A stretch of 64,000 nucleotides of DNA, taken from contig NC_134529.1 in NCBI RefSeq assembly GCF_027942865.1, positions 17,102,467-17,166,466 on the forward strand, in the 5' to 3' direction. The position numbers and the translations under genes are program-made. This document shows positions 23,261 through 36,964 of the stretch, piece after piece; positions within the stretch are counted from its first letter, which is position 1, and each line of letters opens with the position of its first letter. The notes beneath the pieces were generated by a model, which saw nothing but the letters and a program-made list of their open reading frames with translations, had not been told where the DNA came from and ran no database searches. This DNA is from Odontesthes bonariensis. Taxonomy: Eukaryota; Chordata; Actinopteri; Atheriniformes; Atherinopsidae.

Positions 23261-23524
23261 CGAAGAATATTGCTGATTTTTTTCCTCTTTGGCACTTTGT
23301 TAACACACATCTGAATAGTCCAGACCAACAAACTCCCAAAACTTCCTATTTTTTTACAGGTGCTCACACTTGCTGATGATCAGTTAATCAAGTGCATTTT
23401 ATCAGCAGCACCTGGCTGCTACTTATCCACATAACTAACATGAAAGTGGTAAGGATGGACATAGTCTTTCAAACACTGCTTCCTACTTTTAGCTTAGTTT
23501 TTGGTAAATAAATAATATCAAATA

Positions 23525-23645
23525 CATACCCATTCAGGGTGTACCCTGCCTCTAGCCCAATGACAGCTGGGATAGGCTCCACCCCCATCCTGCAACCATG
23601 AACTGGATTAAGTGGGTGTAGAAAATGGATAGTTGGATGGATGGT
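23525..23645 (+). mobile_element. Short 3' end of a fish LINE/SINE family
   Basis: The phrase CAGGGTGTACCCTGCCTCTA, then GATAGGCTCCA, and an ending of GGATAGTTGGATGGATGG are hallmarks of a widespread teleost retroelement tail with a (TGGA)n end. It is truncated at its 5' side. The exact family was not determined. Confidence 0.6.
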
Positions 23646-23649
23646 TATC

Positions 23650-26600
23650 ATAATGTCTCATTGTCTGTCCTACTCACCTACTTTTAGGACCTGATAAATG
23701 CGCAAATACATGTAAATATATACTTTATGTTGCAAGATTTTGAATCCCACATCTCCTCATTACAGAAGCCTTGTATGACAAATAATCCCCCACCAAGGGG
23801 AATATTTTGCAAAAGTGGTATTACCCTAAAGACTTTTTTCTCAAGGCTATGCACTGCTCCTGAGGTATGTGGAAAATGAAAAATGGTTTATCCCAGGTTT
23901 GCTGGCTGTGAATGTGCCCCGCAGAAGGAAATTTTCCTTATAAAGTGTTTGGTGGTTTGTACACTGCGTTCCAGCACATATCACAGAATAATATATGATG
24001 GGTGACTTGATGGCCAAAAAAAAAAAGGAAAGAGAAAAAAAAAAAAAAAGAAATGCTTGGTCTTTTTGAAAATGGCACCGCCAGATGTTGCAAGAAATAT
24101 GAAAACCATAAAGAGTGATAACATTTTTGGATATTAGCGGACAATAACTTTGTAAGCTGTGGAAGTAGACCAAACAGCTGGCTGAAGTTGAAATAAAAGA
24201 GAAAACATGGCTAGAATAAGAAAAGGAATCGGAATTGGAAACAGGAAGTTCAGTAATCTCGTGATATCCAACATAATGTGCGTTCCCATTCTAGCATTCA
24301 GGCTCCTCTTGAACCTCTGGTGTGAACTGTGCAAAAAATAGTTTTGTGGAAGCTGCTCAACATAATGAACGACATGTCACGCCCACTACACTGTGATCAA
24401 ACAGCAGAGCATCTTCAACCAGAGGCTTCTTCGGCTGCAATAATGACTGACACAGAGGGTCATTCCTGCCGACAGCAATAAACTTAAACAAAGAAACCTA
24501 AATAGCTACAGTGATAATTTTGGAAATGTATGCTGCCATTCATCATCTTTATGAATAACAATAACAGATTACATAAACTTCTGAGTGCAAATCATGCATC
24601 ACTGTTGAGGCGTCCACAGCTGACTTTGTCATTTATGTTGCGCTTTGGGTTTTACACAGATGCAGTTCAATTCATCACAGTATAAGTACTGGTGAAGTAC
24701 TGGTAAATACTTTCAGTTTCTACATCCACATGTCTTTTTACGCTAAAATCTTGTACACTGGACATCCATTAATCCCACTGGTGCCATTTCTAATCTTTTC
24801 ATTTTTCCCTTTTTTCATTTATTTACCACCAAAAACCTGCACTTTTAATTTCAAGGACTTTATATTAATTTCTTTCCATGTTTGACTCAAACATCAATGA
24901 GTCACGAAAGACAAATTAAATTTCAAGTTTCCAGCATTTGTTGGTTTTGCCATTTTTATCATTTCTATCATTCTCTATCATTTTTCTGTCACTGTTTGTT
25001 TTAGTGTTTGATCTTATCGGACATGTTATGATTTCACCATATTTCTGTGGGGCTACATTTATGCTGATGGTTTCATATTTTTGACTTTCCAGTAGCTTGG
25101 AACATAATTTGCACTTTCTGATTTTACATTGACATTGTACGAAGTAGATCCAAGATTTAACCTAAATTCTGAAACACCACAAAGCTGAACAACCACATCT
25201 TAAAGGGGAATCAGTTTCCAGATGGGAAAGTCAAGTGAGCTTCCTTGCTATACACAGACACTGCCCTCTGTTTGAGAGCCAAACGTTGGTCAAAATGTTC
25301 AGAGCTGTTCTAATATTAAGTGTTTTTCTGCAGCCCAAAGCCTTCAGCTAGCCCAACCTCCCAGGCTGCCCTTATGTGGCTGGTGGAACCAAAGACCAGC
25401 AGTCATGACAGTTCTGATTACAGGATGGCTAACATTCCTTTTTCACATTCATCTGCCACATTATGAATAACCAGACTGGTACCTGAGCGTGTGTATACTT
25501 GTGATTGCTGGGACCGTCAAACCCACAGAGAGAAATCATGTCGAGACAGACGAAAAGGTGTGTGTTTGAATCTTTCTTTAATCTTTCCTGAGTCATTCTT
25601 AAAGCAAGCTTCCTATTCTCGTGATAGAGGATCTATTTGGCCACTGTCAGACCAGTCCAAAGCGTGTTGACCTGCACCACCAAAAGGGTGGGGGAGTATT
25701 AAAGGCACTGGTTTAGGTGAGCTGCTGATTAACATCTGGCCAAAACCACCAGTCAAATAAGATTATATATATTGCAGCATTTACAGTTTTGTAATCTGAA
25801 GGCAACAAGCACCAAAGCTGCCATTCCCTTGATGATGACAAATACTGACATGTTTCCAGATGCATGGCCTAACCATGTGCTCCGGCCTAAGACTCATGCA
25901 AAGGAAGAGTAGAATTTCCAGGCCTCAACAATCCATCTAGTTCCTCCTATTTTAATTAGAAAACAGCACTGACCAAACTGTTTGCACATTCCCGCTAATC
26001 TGATGATGATGATGATGCTTTAAGAAGTGCCGATTTTAGGAATGAGAGGGTTTTGCGTTGCCTGAGCAAATAACTCTGGGTACCATAATCACAGAGCAAC
26101 TGCAGACATGAAACAAATCAGCAAGGCAAATGTGGAATCAATTGTGCCTGAAGAAACAAGTTGATTTTTTTATGCACTTTTATGCAGTGTGCAAAACGTG
26201 CAGAAGTCCCCACTGATATTACATACACTGTCTTTAATGCCGAGTTCAGTGGAGAATAAATGTCACTCTTTTACATTAGGGTATAGCGATACAACAAATT
26301 AGAGTGGTAGATTATTGGATATAATGAGTGCTTAGAGATGGGACTTCATAATTAAACCCACGGCTGTGTGTATTTGCAAAATATTCTAATTCCCTGACCA
26401 CACTACAAGATAATTTTTTAAACACATTTTAGTTGTTACCATATGACTTGGTTCTTCCACTGCACAACTGAACACACACAAATACAAACACGTGCAAGCG
26501 CAGAGGCCCAATTTTCTGTTCTTCTTCACTGTTTTGAATCCCAACAGCTGTTTAGTTTTTGGTCCGAGTAAGCGCAGTCCAGCTGGATCTGTCACCCTTT

Positions 26601-28000
26601 TTGATGGAAAAGCAAAGTAACAGAGCAAAATCCATAAACGACAGTGTGGAAAGTCATAATAAAGCAGACTTTTAAAGGCCAGGGCAGTCCTGAAACCTCT
26701 GTGCCAAAAGACTTTAGATCTTTATGCTCCCTTGCAAGACAGTGTTTTGTGTCCTATGGGTGTTAAAAAAAATTAATTATGGCAAATAACCTTATACAAT
26801 CTAAAACTTAAATGTAGAAAGAAATATTCATTAAGTGAATTGTTCTTTGGGAGAATGTTTTAGCAGACTGAAGCCAAAAGGACACTTCAAGTGTTTTACT
26901 GTCACAGCATAAAGCACACCTCTCTTCATGGAGTAACAGAGCGAGTGTGTTGAGGCACTGGGTGACATGAGGATCCATTTTTAGCTCGAGAGCACCATCT
27001 AGTGGTAGAATTGAAGCAGGAGTGATGTTTTTAACATCTGACCCCGTGGTTCCTAAGCTTTTCAGTTTCCAGTCCCTATAATATCAGTGGCAGAGATTTG
27101 CAATCCCCATTAGCTCATACAATTATACAAACATGACTACCAAATCAATAAAAACATTGGAAAATTGACCGTGCAGCCCAACAACTACAGTATTATGAGA
27201 TACTGAATTTACTGACCAAGCACAGGCTCAAGATCAGTAAAAAAATGAAGGGGTTTATGACCTTAAAAAGATTATGTTGAATACATCAAAAACAGAATCC
27301 CCCCAAAAACCCAAAGAGACATAAAATGTGACACTGAATGAGCACAGATGAAAAAACGTTGAAACAGGGCTACAAATTTACCACAAAGGGATGAGACACA
27401 AATCATTTTATGACCAAATTAGACATAACATGACCAGGAAGATATGCAGAATGACACAGCCTGAATTAAGCAAAGGATTTGACAAACTGAGACTCAAAAC
27501 CATCAACATTAGATGCTAAATGAAAAATCTGACACGAAATTGACCAAAGAGAGACAAAATAATAACAGGGTGCAGAGGGACCAGAAAAGGATGTAGAAAT
27601 AATAGTTTTCTCCATACAGGCAGTTTGTTGACCACTGCTTTAATGTCCAAGTTAAGCTTAAATTGGATCATTTTGAATCTATGTTCAAGTTAGTTTTAGC
27701 ATTCACTCCTTGAATACTTGACTTAAAACAGCGATGTGAAACGACCAAAACGAATTTTCAAAAAAAAGAAAAGGAAAATAGAAAAAAGAAGAAAAGATGC
27801 CAAATTATTTGAAAATATACCAGATAAGGTAAGAAAAAAAAACATGTTATAAGTTAATTTGTCGTTTGGATAATTAAAAACTGATAAACGCACAGGCAGT
27901 CAGGCTATATACCAAGAATGAGCAGAGCAGCCGACACCTGTCGCTCACGCGCATCCACAAGCCACACACGAAAGTCGATCCCCGCATGCGCAAAGCGATA
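23650..28000. other. Gene-free upstream region of elovl4b
   Basis: AT-rich DNA with A-rich runs at 24016-24050 and a short (GAT)n at 26002-26017. No exon, RNA gene or complete mobile element could be supported. It may hold distal regulatory sequence for elovl4b. Confidence 0.45.
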
Positions 28001-28059
28001 TGGCTTCTCTGTGTCCAGGAGATTGTGGGAAGATGATGCGGCTGAGCGGCCGGCGCGGA

Positions 28060-28288
28060 CCTCATGCATAGCTGGCCTATTTTAGCCATAGATTTTCACC
28101 TGCCTTGTCTAGTTCCTTGCCAAATTTGCTGTTCAATGTCGAACTGTAAGCGGAGCGGAGAGGAAACTGATAAGCTTTGAGGCAGGAGGACGAAGAAAAA
28201 GAAGAAGAAGAAGAAGAGCGAAGCAGTATCGGGACGGAGTTGGGCATCACGTTACACCGGATGTCATACGCTTTTAAATATCGAGGAG
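28060..28288 (+). promoter_or_regulatory. elovl4b: elovl4b promoter region and untranslated first exon
   Basis: A locally GC-rich stretch begins near 27930. It ends in a consensus donor, CGAGGAG|GTAAGC, after 28288 and contains a GAA-rich run (28193-28217). The next acceptor on this strand, CTCACCGCAG before 30015, lies 25 bases upstream of the elovl4b ATG, so a spliced 5' UTR is likely. No TATA box was seen. The transcription start is not fixed by the sequence. Confidence 0.5.
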
Positions 28289-30039
28289 GTAAGCAGCCGC
28301 TTGTTTCTAACGGTTTTTGTAATGTATTTTGCGCATACTGAGTATGTTGTTTTTTTAAATTGGTGAATTTACAGTTTGGGGGCTTTTTTTTAAGGGGCCT
28401 TAATTGGATAACTGTCCTCCGTGCTGTAAAACAGACCAGCCCTTTATCCACGTTTCTACGTGGGACGGCGTCATTTTGAATCACATTTGTGTTCTTCGTT
28501 AGCTTAACTTATCTAGCCTTTGTTATTTTCGCTCGCACCATCTTTCAACCACACACCTGTAAAGCTAGGGCGTCAACGGACACATCTCAGCTTCCATAGC
28601 TAAAAAACCCCGAAAATGAAACCGGCGTTAGGGACCTGGTTTAGTTGGCTGTGGCTGAGCTAGACTGTTGATGCATCATGTGAAGTATCCTCATCCCTTT
28701 TTTGTCGTTGCAGAATCGTGCAGTGTGTAGTAGCAACACTTTGCGAGCTTTATTCTCAGATTTATATTTTTTGTTGTTGTTGTTGTTGTTTATTTATTTT
28801 TTTTGCTTCTGGCATACAGCCTCACATGTAGGCAGATATCCATCAAACGGGCGTGTGGATCGTTGGGCATTTGTACTTAGGCCTACATCTAAGCTCGTTG
28901 ATCAATTGAATTTAAGCCTCTAGAGCGGACCGAGCGAAAACCTGCTGACACATGCGCCCCTATCTTTTTGTTCTCGCACAGACCCGGTTAACCCTCTCTC
29001 ATCTGGTCTCCCCCTGCAGCCACACATGGTGCGCTACCATATGAAATCCTGCGAAGATTGTCCATTCTGCAGATTATTTAATCATCACAACCATGCTGTG
29101 CCATTTCTCGCCACTGACATTGGAAGTAGACAGTAGTTACTGTATACCGAGCAATTAATCATTTAAAGGACAGCTGATCTGACGCATCGGATTAATAATA
29201 GATTAATATAAAGACAAAAGCTCTTAGCTCCGTGGTGGATAAGAGCTGTTTATTAGGCCTATGTAACGCTGGCGCTGCCTAATTAGTGTCAGTGAGGCGC
29301 ACAGCTCCACCTCAGTGTAGACTGGAACCCTATCTATCTGTCTATTTATCTATCTAGCTATCTAGGCCTGTCTATCTATCTGAGGACAGCTAAAAACAGG
29401 GTTGGAGTGAGGCACACTTTAGGATGAAGAGTGGATCTGCAAAACTTTACAATTCTTTATTGTGAACTGCTTATAAAAGTGACTCAGCAAATGCAAGGCC
29501 CAGTTTTAAAAGCTCTCTCTTTGGGGGGTAATTCATCGTGTTGGACGTTTGGTAAAGATGTCAGTCCGGACGCCGTTGACCTGTTGCTTACTTGGAGCAA
29601 CAGCTTGCAGGGATACACTTGATTCAGCGTGGCGTGATAAGAAAACTGGTCATCGTCCTCATGAACTTCATGGCAAAGAAGAGATGGGATTTCTCACCAT
29701 GTGTTTCTCGCACACACTCCCGTTAAAATGGCTGCAAAAAACTTTAAGAGTCACTGTAAATGACAGTTCTGATTATTATCACATATCACCAAAAGCAGTG
29801 AAACTGATATTCTCCAGGATGGTTATTGTTCTGTTGGAATCTTGTATTTCTGCAGCGCGACCATGTACTCGTCAAAGATTATGCGCTGTATGCAACAGCT
29901 GCAAGAAATACTAGCGTGCGCTTAAGCTCGTAGGATGTTTGCATGGGCAGTAATCTAATTTGGTGTCTTTCACTGACTTTGCTATTCTTCCTTCTCTACC
30001 TCTCCTCACCGCAGTATAATCGAGACCAAAGGTTGAGCC

Positions 30040-33000
30040 ATGGAGGTTGTAGCACATCTTGTGAATGACTCTGTAGAGTTTTACAAATGGAGCCTTACTA
30101 TAGCAGGTAAGCAGGTGCACCTGTTTCCAAGCAACACATGGTTCACCGCTTCATGATTGCACAATCACACGTGTTCCCATGTTCATTGATTGGTAATATC
30201 CATGGTTTTTAGTGCTGTACAAACAGTAGTTACACAGAGATTTAAGACAATATGTTGGAGATGTAGATTGGTTACATGCCCCATTTTATAATATCTTCTT
30301 TTTAGAAGTTTCAACAAAAGTAACCTCAACACTTTTTCCCCCAGACAAGAGGGTGGAGAACTGGCCTATGATGTCGTCTCCCTTCCCCACCCTGGCCATC
30401 AGCTGCCTGTATTTGATCTTCCTGTGGGCGGGGCCCAAATACATGCAGGACCGTCAGCCCTACACTCTCAGGAAGACCCTCATAGTCTACAACTTCAGCA
30501 TGGTGGTCCTCAACTTCTACATCGCCAAAGAGGTCCGTGCTGCTGTGGACTCAGCCAGGGAGGGACTTGTTGGTGATAATGTACAGATGCACTTCTATGC
30601 AAGATAAAGAACTTGCAACTTATTTAGATTTAATTACATTTTCTCAAAAAATGCTGTGGCGGCTTTTGAAATAACAGTCCTTCAGGCTACATTAAAGCCC
30701 TGTGTGTGATAATTAACTGGGCTTCAGACTAATTATTTTGCTAAAGGTCATCAAAGAAATCTTTAAAAGAAACTGTAAATACTGATTATTAAACATACTC
30801 TGCAGGTCTTATAGAGTTTAACTTCTGGCTTTGTAGATTGTAGGAGCACTAAAATGATAATAAAGGTCTCATAACAAATTAGATTTCCTTCCCTTTTTAG
30901 TGTGGCTGTTTTAAAATCCAGCTCCCTTTTTGAAAACCTATACCAACGTCTGGCCCAGAATAAGTCTCTTATTATAGCCCCTCCCATTAAGCATTTAGCA
31001 TGTTTATAGTTTATTGTTGACATTACATTCAAGCAGAAGGCAAACACAGGTCTTACATGGGGCTCTCTTGTTGCAAATATCCAGGGATGTTGTCACCAAG
31101 CTTATTCTGGTTAAGTCATCAGGAATTGCTCATGTTCACTGCTTCAGCTGTAACTGTTTTCTAAATCAGTTAAGAATTGCAAACCATTCTCCTCTCAGCC
31201 TTGATCTGACTTTGCCGTTTGCAACCTCTCATCAGCTCCTGCTAGCATCGAGAGCAGCCGGGTACAGCTACCTCTGTCAGCCTGTTAAGTACTCGAAAGA
31301 TGTCAATGAAGTCAGGGTAAGCTCACATATATTACCAAGCACATCCAGTTCACTATTGCACATTGATTCATTAACGCAACTAATTCACGTTTAAACTCGG
31401 GGACGAGTAGTCTATAAGCAGAGTCTTGCAAGCCTTAAGCTGCACCCCCACCTCAACCTTTAGACCTTTTTTCTCTCACAGTGGCCTTACTTAGGGATAA
31501 AAGATGCCACAGGACTGTGGCTTAGAGAGCGACGTCATAGACTTTGTGCACGTCTACAAGACAATGAAGAAGATAGCAAAGTTAAATTAGGGAATTTTCC
31601 TTTTCCTTTTTTTTACATGTGTGGTCACCGTGGGATTTTTTTCTTGAGTAGACACCTTCATTATGTATGGAACTTAACAGTGTCAGGCAAGGACTGAACA
31701 AAGCTAAATGATTTATTTTGTATGGTACATGAAGGCACACCTGCACATTACACTGATCTTCCCTTCATGCAATCACGATACAAGCTCTCCACAGCAGAGT
31801 TTTTAATGACAGTAAAGCTGAACAGAGATGACCATGATCTCTGTAGAACTTTCAGCTGCCTTCACTGACATGCAACAGCACCTTCTCCGGTATCTGAACA
31901 TTGCGTTTATGTCACGTCAGATGCCGTTTCACACAGTGGTGTAGGTGTCTGCGATTCACCTCGGTGACATGCAGTAATTCACTCTGCCACTCTCCTGTCT
32001 TCAGATAGCCTCTGCTCTCTGGTGGTATTATATCTCCAAAGGAGTGGAATTCTTGGACACAGTCTTTTTCATACTGAGGAAGAAGTTCAACCAGGTCAGC
32101 TTCCTCCACGTCTACCATCACTGCACCATGTTCATCCTCTGGTGGATCGGCATCAAGTGGGTTCCTGGCGGACAGTGTGAGTTACAGGATCTTCATTTAT
32201 TGTAGCATCCAGCTGCTAAAATCTAACCAAGCTTGTCTTTGTGCTCGTTAGCCAACTATAAATAACGCAGCCAAAATTACATCTCCGCAGCCTTTTTTGG
32301 TGCAACCATCAACTCTTCCATCCACGTCCTCATGTATGGTTACTATGGCCTGGCAGCCCTGGGACCTCAGATGCAGAAGTATCTCTGGTGGAAGAAATAC
32401 CTCACCATTATTCAGATGGTGGGTAAAACTTGAAACTTGCATATAAAAAAAATCGAATGAGGATTTCACAACAGCGAAATTCTGTTCTGAGCTTTTTCTT
32501 CACAGTGCTGTTCTCCTCTGTTCCTCACACTTTCTTGGAGTGAACAGTGTGAAACTGCTTTGTCTACTCTTTAGACCTAAAGGCATCCACAGCTTGTGCT
32601 GCTTGCAGTGAATTGCTGCAAACATCAGATGAGGTTAGAGCTGCTAGCTCCTCCCCTTATTTGCTATATATGAGTCTCTTTTCACCGGGGGCAGGAAGGG
32701 GAGAGGAAGACGGTATAAATCCAGTTTAATGACTCAAAGTGTGCCTAGAAATCTACTTTCGTGAACAGTGGAGATCAATGACTTTACATAAATTTCAGAT
32801 TAAATTAATTAGGTGTAATAAGGTTATAGCCTTGGCACACCTGATAATGAGATGATTAGGTCTGGTTTTAGCTTACAAAGAAAATATGTGTTTTCCTCTT
32901 CAATCTGTTTATAGTTTGATAGATAGATATCCCAGTTTAGGATCTGAATATGAAGCACAATAAAATTCTACTGAACTTTCACATCAGTGCATTTCTAACG

Positions 33001-33925
33001 ACTTTGCTGGTGTGTTTTTGTGGGCAGAATTGTGTATCAGTGGTAATGCACTGATATGGGGGTGGGAATCTATAAGCTTGTCTTCGTCCCACTCCTTTCC
33101 AAGCTTATTTGAATCTAAGTTGAATAAATGTACTTCTAAAATACTACAAATAAGTTCAGTTTGTGTATTGTACAAAAATTGTAGTGTACTTAGCCGCTTG
33201 TTCTGTATATTACTTTTGCTTGGAATAAACTAAACTAAACAATGCAAGTCACACGGAAGGGAGAGAACGTACTTGAAGAGACGCTATTAAACTTGGCATA
33301 ATATGCTCTCTAGGAATAACATGGTAATGCAGTTGCATTTAGTACGAAAAAGACAATGAGATGTAGCCCTGTGTATTTGCTCTGGAAGTGTTAGAATCTG
33401 TCACTTTATTGTTTAGGATTTGTCACAGTTCTTTTTATTTCACTTATATTTTGTCCTACAAAAATCTCTGTCTCTGTTCACAGACAGTACACCATGTGGA
33501 ATGTCCTTCAATGGCAGCATTTAGCATGTGAAGGAAACTGCTTTAATGCTTGTGTACATTGCCGGATGCTCTGTCGTTTCATTTATTTATTTATTTTTGC
33601 CGTGTTTTGAGCATTTTTTACGTAATCATTTATTATTTCTATACATTTCCAACAGATCCAGTTCCATGTAACCATTGGTCACGCTGGCTACTCTCTCTAT
33701 ACTGGCTGTCCATTCCCCTGCTGGATGCAGTGGGCTCTGATTGGCTACGCCGTCACCTTCATCATCCTCTTCGCCAACTTCTACTACCACGCTTACAGAC
33801 GCAAACCCTCTTCACAGAAAGGAGGCAAGCCTGTGGCGAACGGTACTTCTGCTGTGACTAACGGTCACAGCAATGTGGAGGAAAACGGAAAGAGGCAAAA
33901 GAAGGGAAGACCGAAGAGGGACTGA
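30040..33925 (+). CDS. elovl4b: Elongation of very-long-chain fatty acids protein 4 (Elovl4b-like), six coding exons
   Basis: ER-membrane 3-ketoacyl-CoA synthase that adds two carbons from malonyl-CoA to very-long-chain saturated and polyunsaturated fatty acids, important in retina and brain. Coding exons: 30040-30106, 30345-30532, 31236-31316, 32005-32176, 32291-32418, 33656-33925. All junctions are GT-AG and in phase, giving 301 aa. Visible motifs: KGVEFLDT (about 124-131), the [10 protein letters not shown] histidine box (about 142-151), [12 protein letters not shown], and several hydrophobic membrane segments (for example [11 protein letters not shown]). The C-terminus KKGRPKRD is a dibasic ER-retention type. 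The start has a good context (GAGCCATGG), and the N-terminus [19 protein letters not shown] matches ELOVL4 rather than ELOVL1/2/5/7. Overall it fits the fish b paralogue better than the a paralogue, from memory. Confidence 0.95.
32985..33240 (+). mobile_element. 3' end of an L1/Swimmer-like LINE in elovl4b intron 5
   Basis: The stretch contains GGGGGTGGGAATCTATAAGC, then CCCACTCCTTTCCAAGC, and ends in AATAAACTAAACTAAAC. This is the layout I recall for 3' UTRs of fish L1-type LINEs, with a short simple tail. No ORF remains. Family assignment is tentative. Confidence 0.45.
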
Positions 33926-34404
33926 AAGAGGAAGAGGGGTTCACTTGATGAAAAGCAGAAAGAGGACAGATAAATAGAGGGGGAGGGGAAAGATAAATGG
34001 GAATTCAAACCAAACGACTAAAGTTTGGACCAACTTTCAAAGGTAGCAATGTGTATTTGTGGGCTTGGGTGTTGGTTGTCTCTATAACAGTTTTTTTTTA
34101 ATCACAAAATGCTGATCACATAGGCTCCACACTCTTCTGTCCAACTGTTTTTTGGACCCTGCTAGGACCAAAATATTAAAGGACCTGCAACCTGCTCAGC
34201 ACCGCAACCAAAAATTCACCTCCAATTTTTGTACTCTGGATTCCAGTATTGTTTTATCTGAGAGCTTGAATAGTCTTTAATATGCTAATTCATCTTCTAG
34301 TGCTCTAAAAATCCTTTAAATTAATTTAACTGTTACCCTAAAAGAACACACCAAGAGGTGATTTCTTTTTTGTTTGTTTTTGTTTATTTCTGTTTACTCA
34401 CCTA

Positions 34405-34798
34405 AGGCTGCGGCTACACGAAAACGTTTTTCACTGTAAACGATACTTTTTCTTATCGTTTCGCTGTCGCGGCCACACGGAGCCGCCGTTCCCACTACCC
34501 CAAAACGATAGTTTTTGAGAACGGGTTCCAGAGTGGGAAAGTTTGAAAACGAGGTCGTTTCGTTTCCATTATTACAGCGAAAACGTTTTTGCGTCAGTCA
34601 AACGTTGACGCTGTGAGACTTCTCTATTGTCTCACAGCGTGGCGTGACACAGTGGCGTGTGTACTGCATCGTTTCATCGTTTTCATCCGTTTTCGTCTGG
34701 ACCTGAGTCTTTACAGCAGCGTTGCCGTGTGGTTGCAAGAATTTTCGTACCCGTTTTAAAAAAAAAAAACTCGTTTCGTTTCCGTGTAGCCGTAGCCT
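34405..34798. mobile_element. TA-flanked MITE in the elovl4b 3' UTR
   Basis: The ends AGGCTGCGGCTACACG and CGTGTAGCCGTAGCCT are inverted repeats differing at one base, each flanked by TA (34403-34404 and 34799-34800). The 394-bp interior is rich in AAAACG/CGTTTT motifs. It includes a perfect hairpin CGCTGTGAGA/TCTCACAGCG (about 34609-34641). It lies 480 bases past the elovl4b stop. If the AATAAA signals at 35212 and 35269 are used, it is part of that mRNA. Confidence 0.8.
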
Positions 34799-35211
34799 TA
34801 GTTGACATGGTTACCAATTAAAACACCACAAATTTCTCACAATTGCCATTTGTATTCAACTTCTTTGCAGTCGCCTGCAGCAAACTACCAGTCCAAACTG
34901 TCACGAACTGTGTGTCGTTCTGCTGTCTCCATCTGTTACGACTGCGGCATTTACAATAACCTGCTGTTTTTTCTTTGTGTTCATTGTGAACCTAAAAGCC
35001 TGATTTTACTTGGGATTAAACTGTAGAATTGTTTTTTTCTTTGGAATTTATGCAAATTTGTGATTATCTTTGTGAAAATACATATTTTTGTGGGTCCTCA
35101 CGACTTGTTTCTTTTTGCTGTGCGATGTAGCCGAGGTGCAAGACTAAAAAGATCGAAGTTCAGCTCGATATTGTCTCACTGCCACATAGAACTGAAGAGA
35201 AACGCAACCAA

Positions 35212-35274
35212 AATAAAGAGCTCTTTTAAAGAAAAATGACACAGCTTCCTGGCTGCACAAATAACTGAAATAAA
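35212..35274 (+). terminator. elovl4b: Polyadenylation signals for elovl4b
   Basis: Two AATAAA hexamers (35212-35217 and 35269-35274) lie 1.3 kb past the stop codon. A nearer ATTAAA is at 34175-34180, so a short alternative 3' UTR without the MITE is possible. Confidence 0.5.
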
Positions 35275-35471
35275 GACAGCGTCAGCACTCCATAGCTTGG
35301 CTTGTGTGTCTTTCTGTTAGTTTTGGCAGGAATCACAAATCAGCTGCTTTGCTGCACAGTAATGCTCCCTCAGACTGAGGTCCTCCCATCCCACTTCCGA
35401 CCGTTTTCTCCCTCTTGCCTCATCTCCCCCTCAGTTGTGAGATCTGCAGGATGGAAAGATCTCTTCTACAG

Positions 35472-35472
35472 G

Positions 35473-35521
<49 letters not shown>

Positions 35522-35524
35522 GAG
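35472..35524. repeat. (GA)n microsatellite
   Basis: A GTGTGTGT run passes into about 20 GA units interrupted once by GACA. Confidence 0.9.
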
Positions 35525-35529
35525 GTTGT

Positions 35530-36960
35530 GTCTTTGGTCTGTTCAGACAGATCTGCCCTAATCTTGGAGTACAAATTGGCTTTAGCTCCAGAAGAGCTTA
35601 TTTCCACGTCACTCCATGAGTTGCTCAGGAAAGCAGGTCACTGGAAGAGAAGCCTCCTCTAATCTTCCAACAGTTTGCTATTCTAAATGATCAAACTATG
35701 GATGGTACCAACAAAAAGAAAAGTGACCATGAAGTCCCGTCTCATTCACAAGTCTACAGACGTTTCCAAACACATTTATCCATTTCTTGAAACACACTAC
35801 AGTCGACTGCACTTTGAACAAATTGTGGGCTCACTAATTGCGTCTATTTAATAATTCATCAACTATCTGTATCCTGTTTCCCAAACGCTCTGCTCGTATT
35901 CATTCTGTTAGTCGAAATGTAACTTTTTGTGTGTTTTTTTTTTTATTTTCCAAATTTTCCCACCCGACACCGTTGCTGACTCGCACGCCTTTACCGCGAG
36001 CTCTACTTTTTATTCGTCTCCACAAGCGCCAATTAACTTTACCTGTAATCCCAGTGCACCACCACCCATCTACCCCCACGGATCGCATCAGGGCAGAGGC
36101 AAAAGGAGGCCCAAGGGTGTAGATGTGAATGATAGACTCGAGGAGACGAGTGAGAGGAGGGGCATTTGTCCTCCTCAGGGACACAGAGGGATCTAAGCAC
36201 GTACTAAGAGGATTGAAGAATGGCCAAAGCTTTTAGTACAGGTCACAATAACCTGCATCCCCCCCTGCAGGAGCAGGGATGAGCCAAAACATGAGCACAT
36301 TCATAAAAGGAACCCTTGGCATGGACCTTTGTGGTAGATTTAGCAGATGCACAAATGATGCATTATTTGTGGGAACACATCCAGAAAACAAATCACTTTT
36401 AAAATCCAACTATTCCAAAACATGTCATTCCCACCGTGTCTTTAATTGTGAAGCATGGGTTTAATAGTGAGTTCCATGAGATTGCTGACCTTCTGTAGAC
36501 CCTCTCTATGCAACATGTTAAAGGGTCAGTTGCAGGGGTTAATTCCCTACCAGCCTGATCCATCATCTCATTACCAATTAAATGACTAAGAGAGACTAAC
36601 AGAGGGGAAACAGTCAGCGTTTTATTGGCTCTTTGTCCATGCAACAGATTACCGTCAGAGCTTGTGCAGAGGAAGCTTTGTGCATGAAGAGCACCCTCTG
36701 CTGGGTCCAAACTATACTTCTGGATCAGTTACGGACGAGAGGACGAGAAATATCATGTGTGCGCACCTGAAATCTTTATCAGCAGTCCACAAAATCTATG
36801 AGTTTCAACATAAAGGTTTTGATCAGTCCACCCTCAGGGGATTAAGTTCAGTTTCATCTTATTATGCATATTATTGGGGGAAAAAAACTAAATAAATCTT
36901 TGCACTTAAAAATGTTAAAGATAAAATAATCTTGGCCAAAATTGCTAACAGCTTCAATAG
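35530..36960. other. No gene recognised between elovl4b and mtcl3
   Basis: Short ORFs only, without splice context or motifs. Confidence 0.5.
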
Positions 36961-36964
36961 AGAG

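Noticed and set aside
23847..24173. 108-codon minus-strand ORF
   Set aside because: Driven by an A/T-rich run (poly-Phe/Ser translation); no motif.
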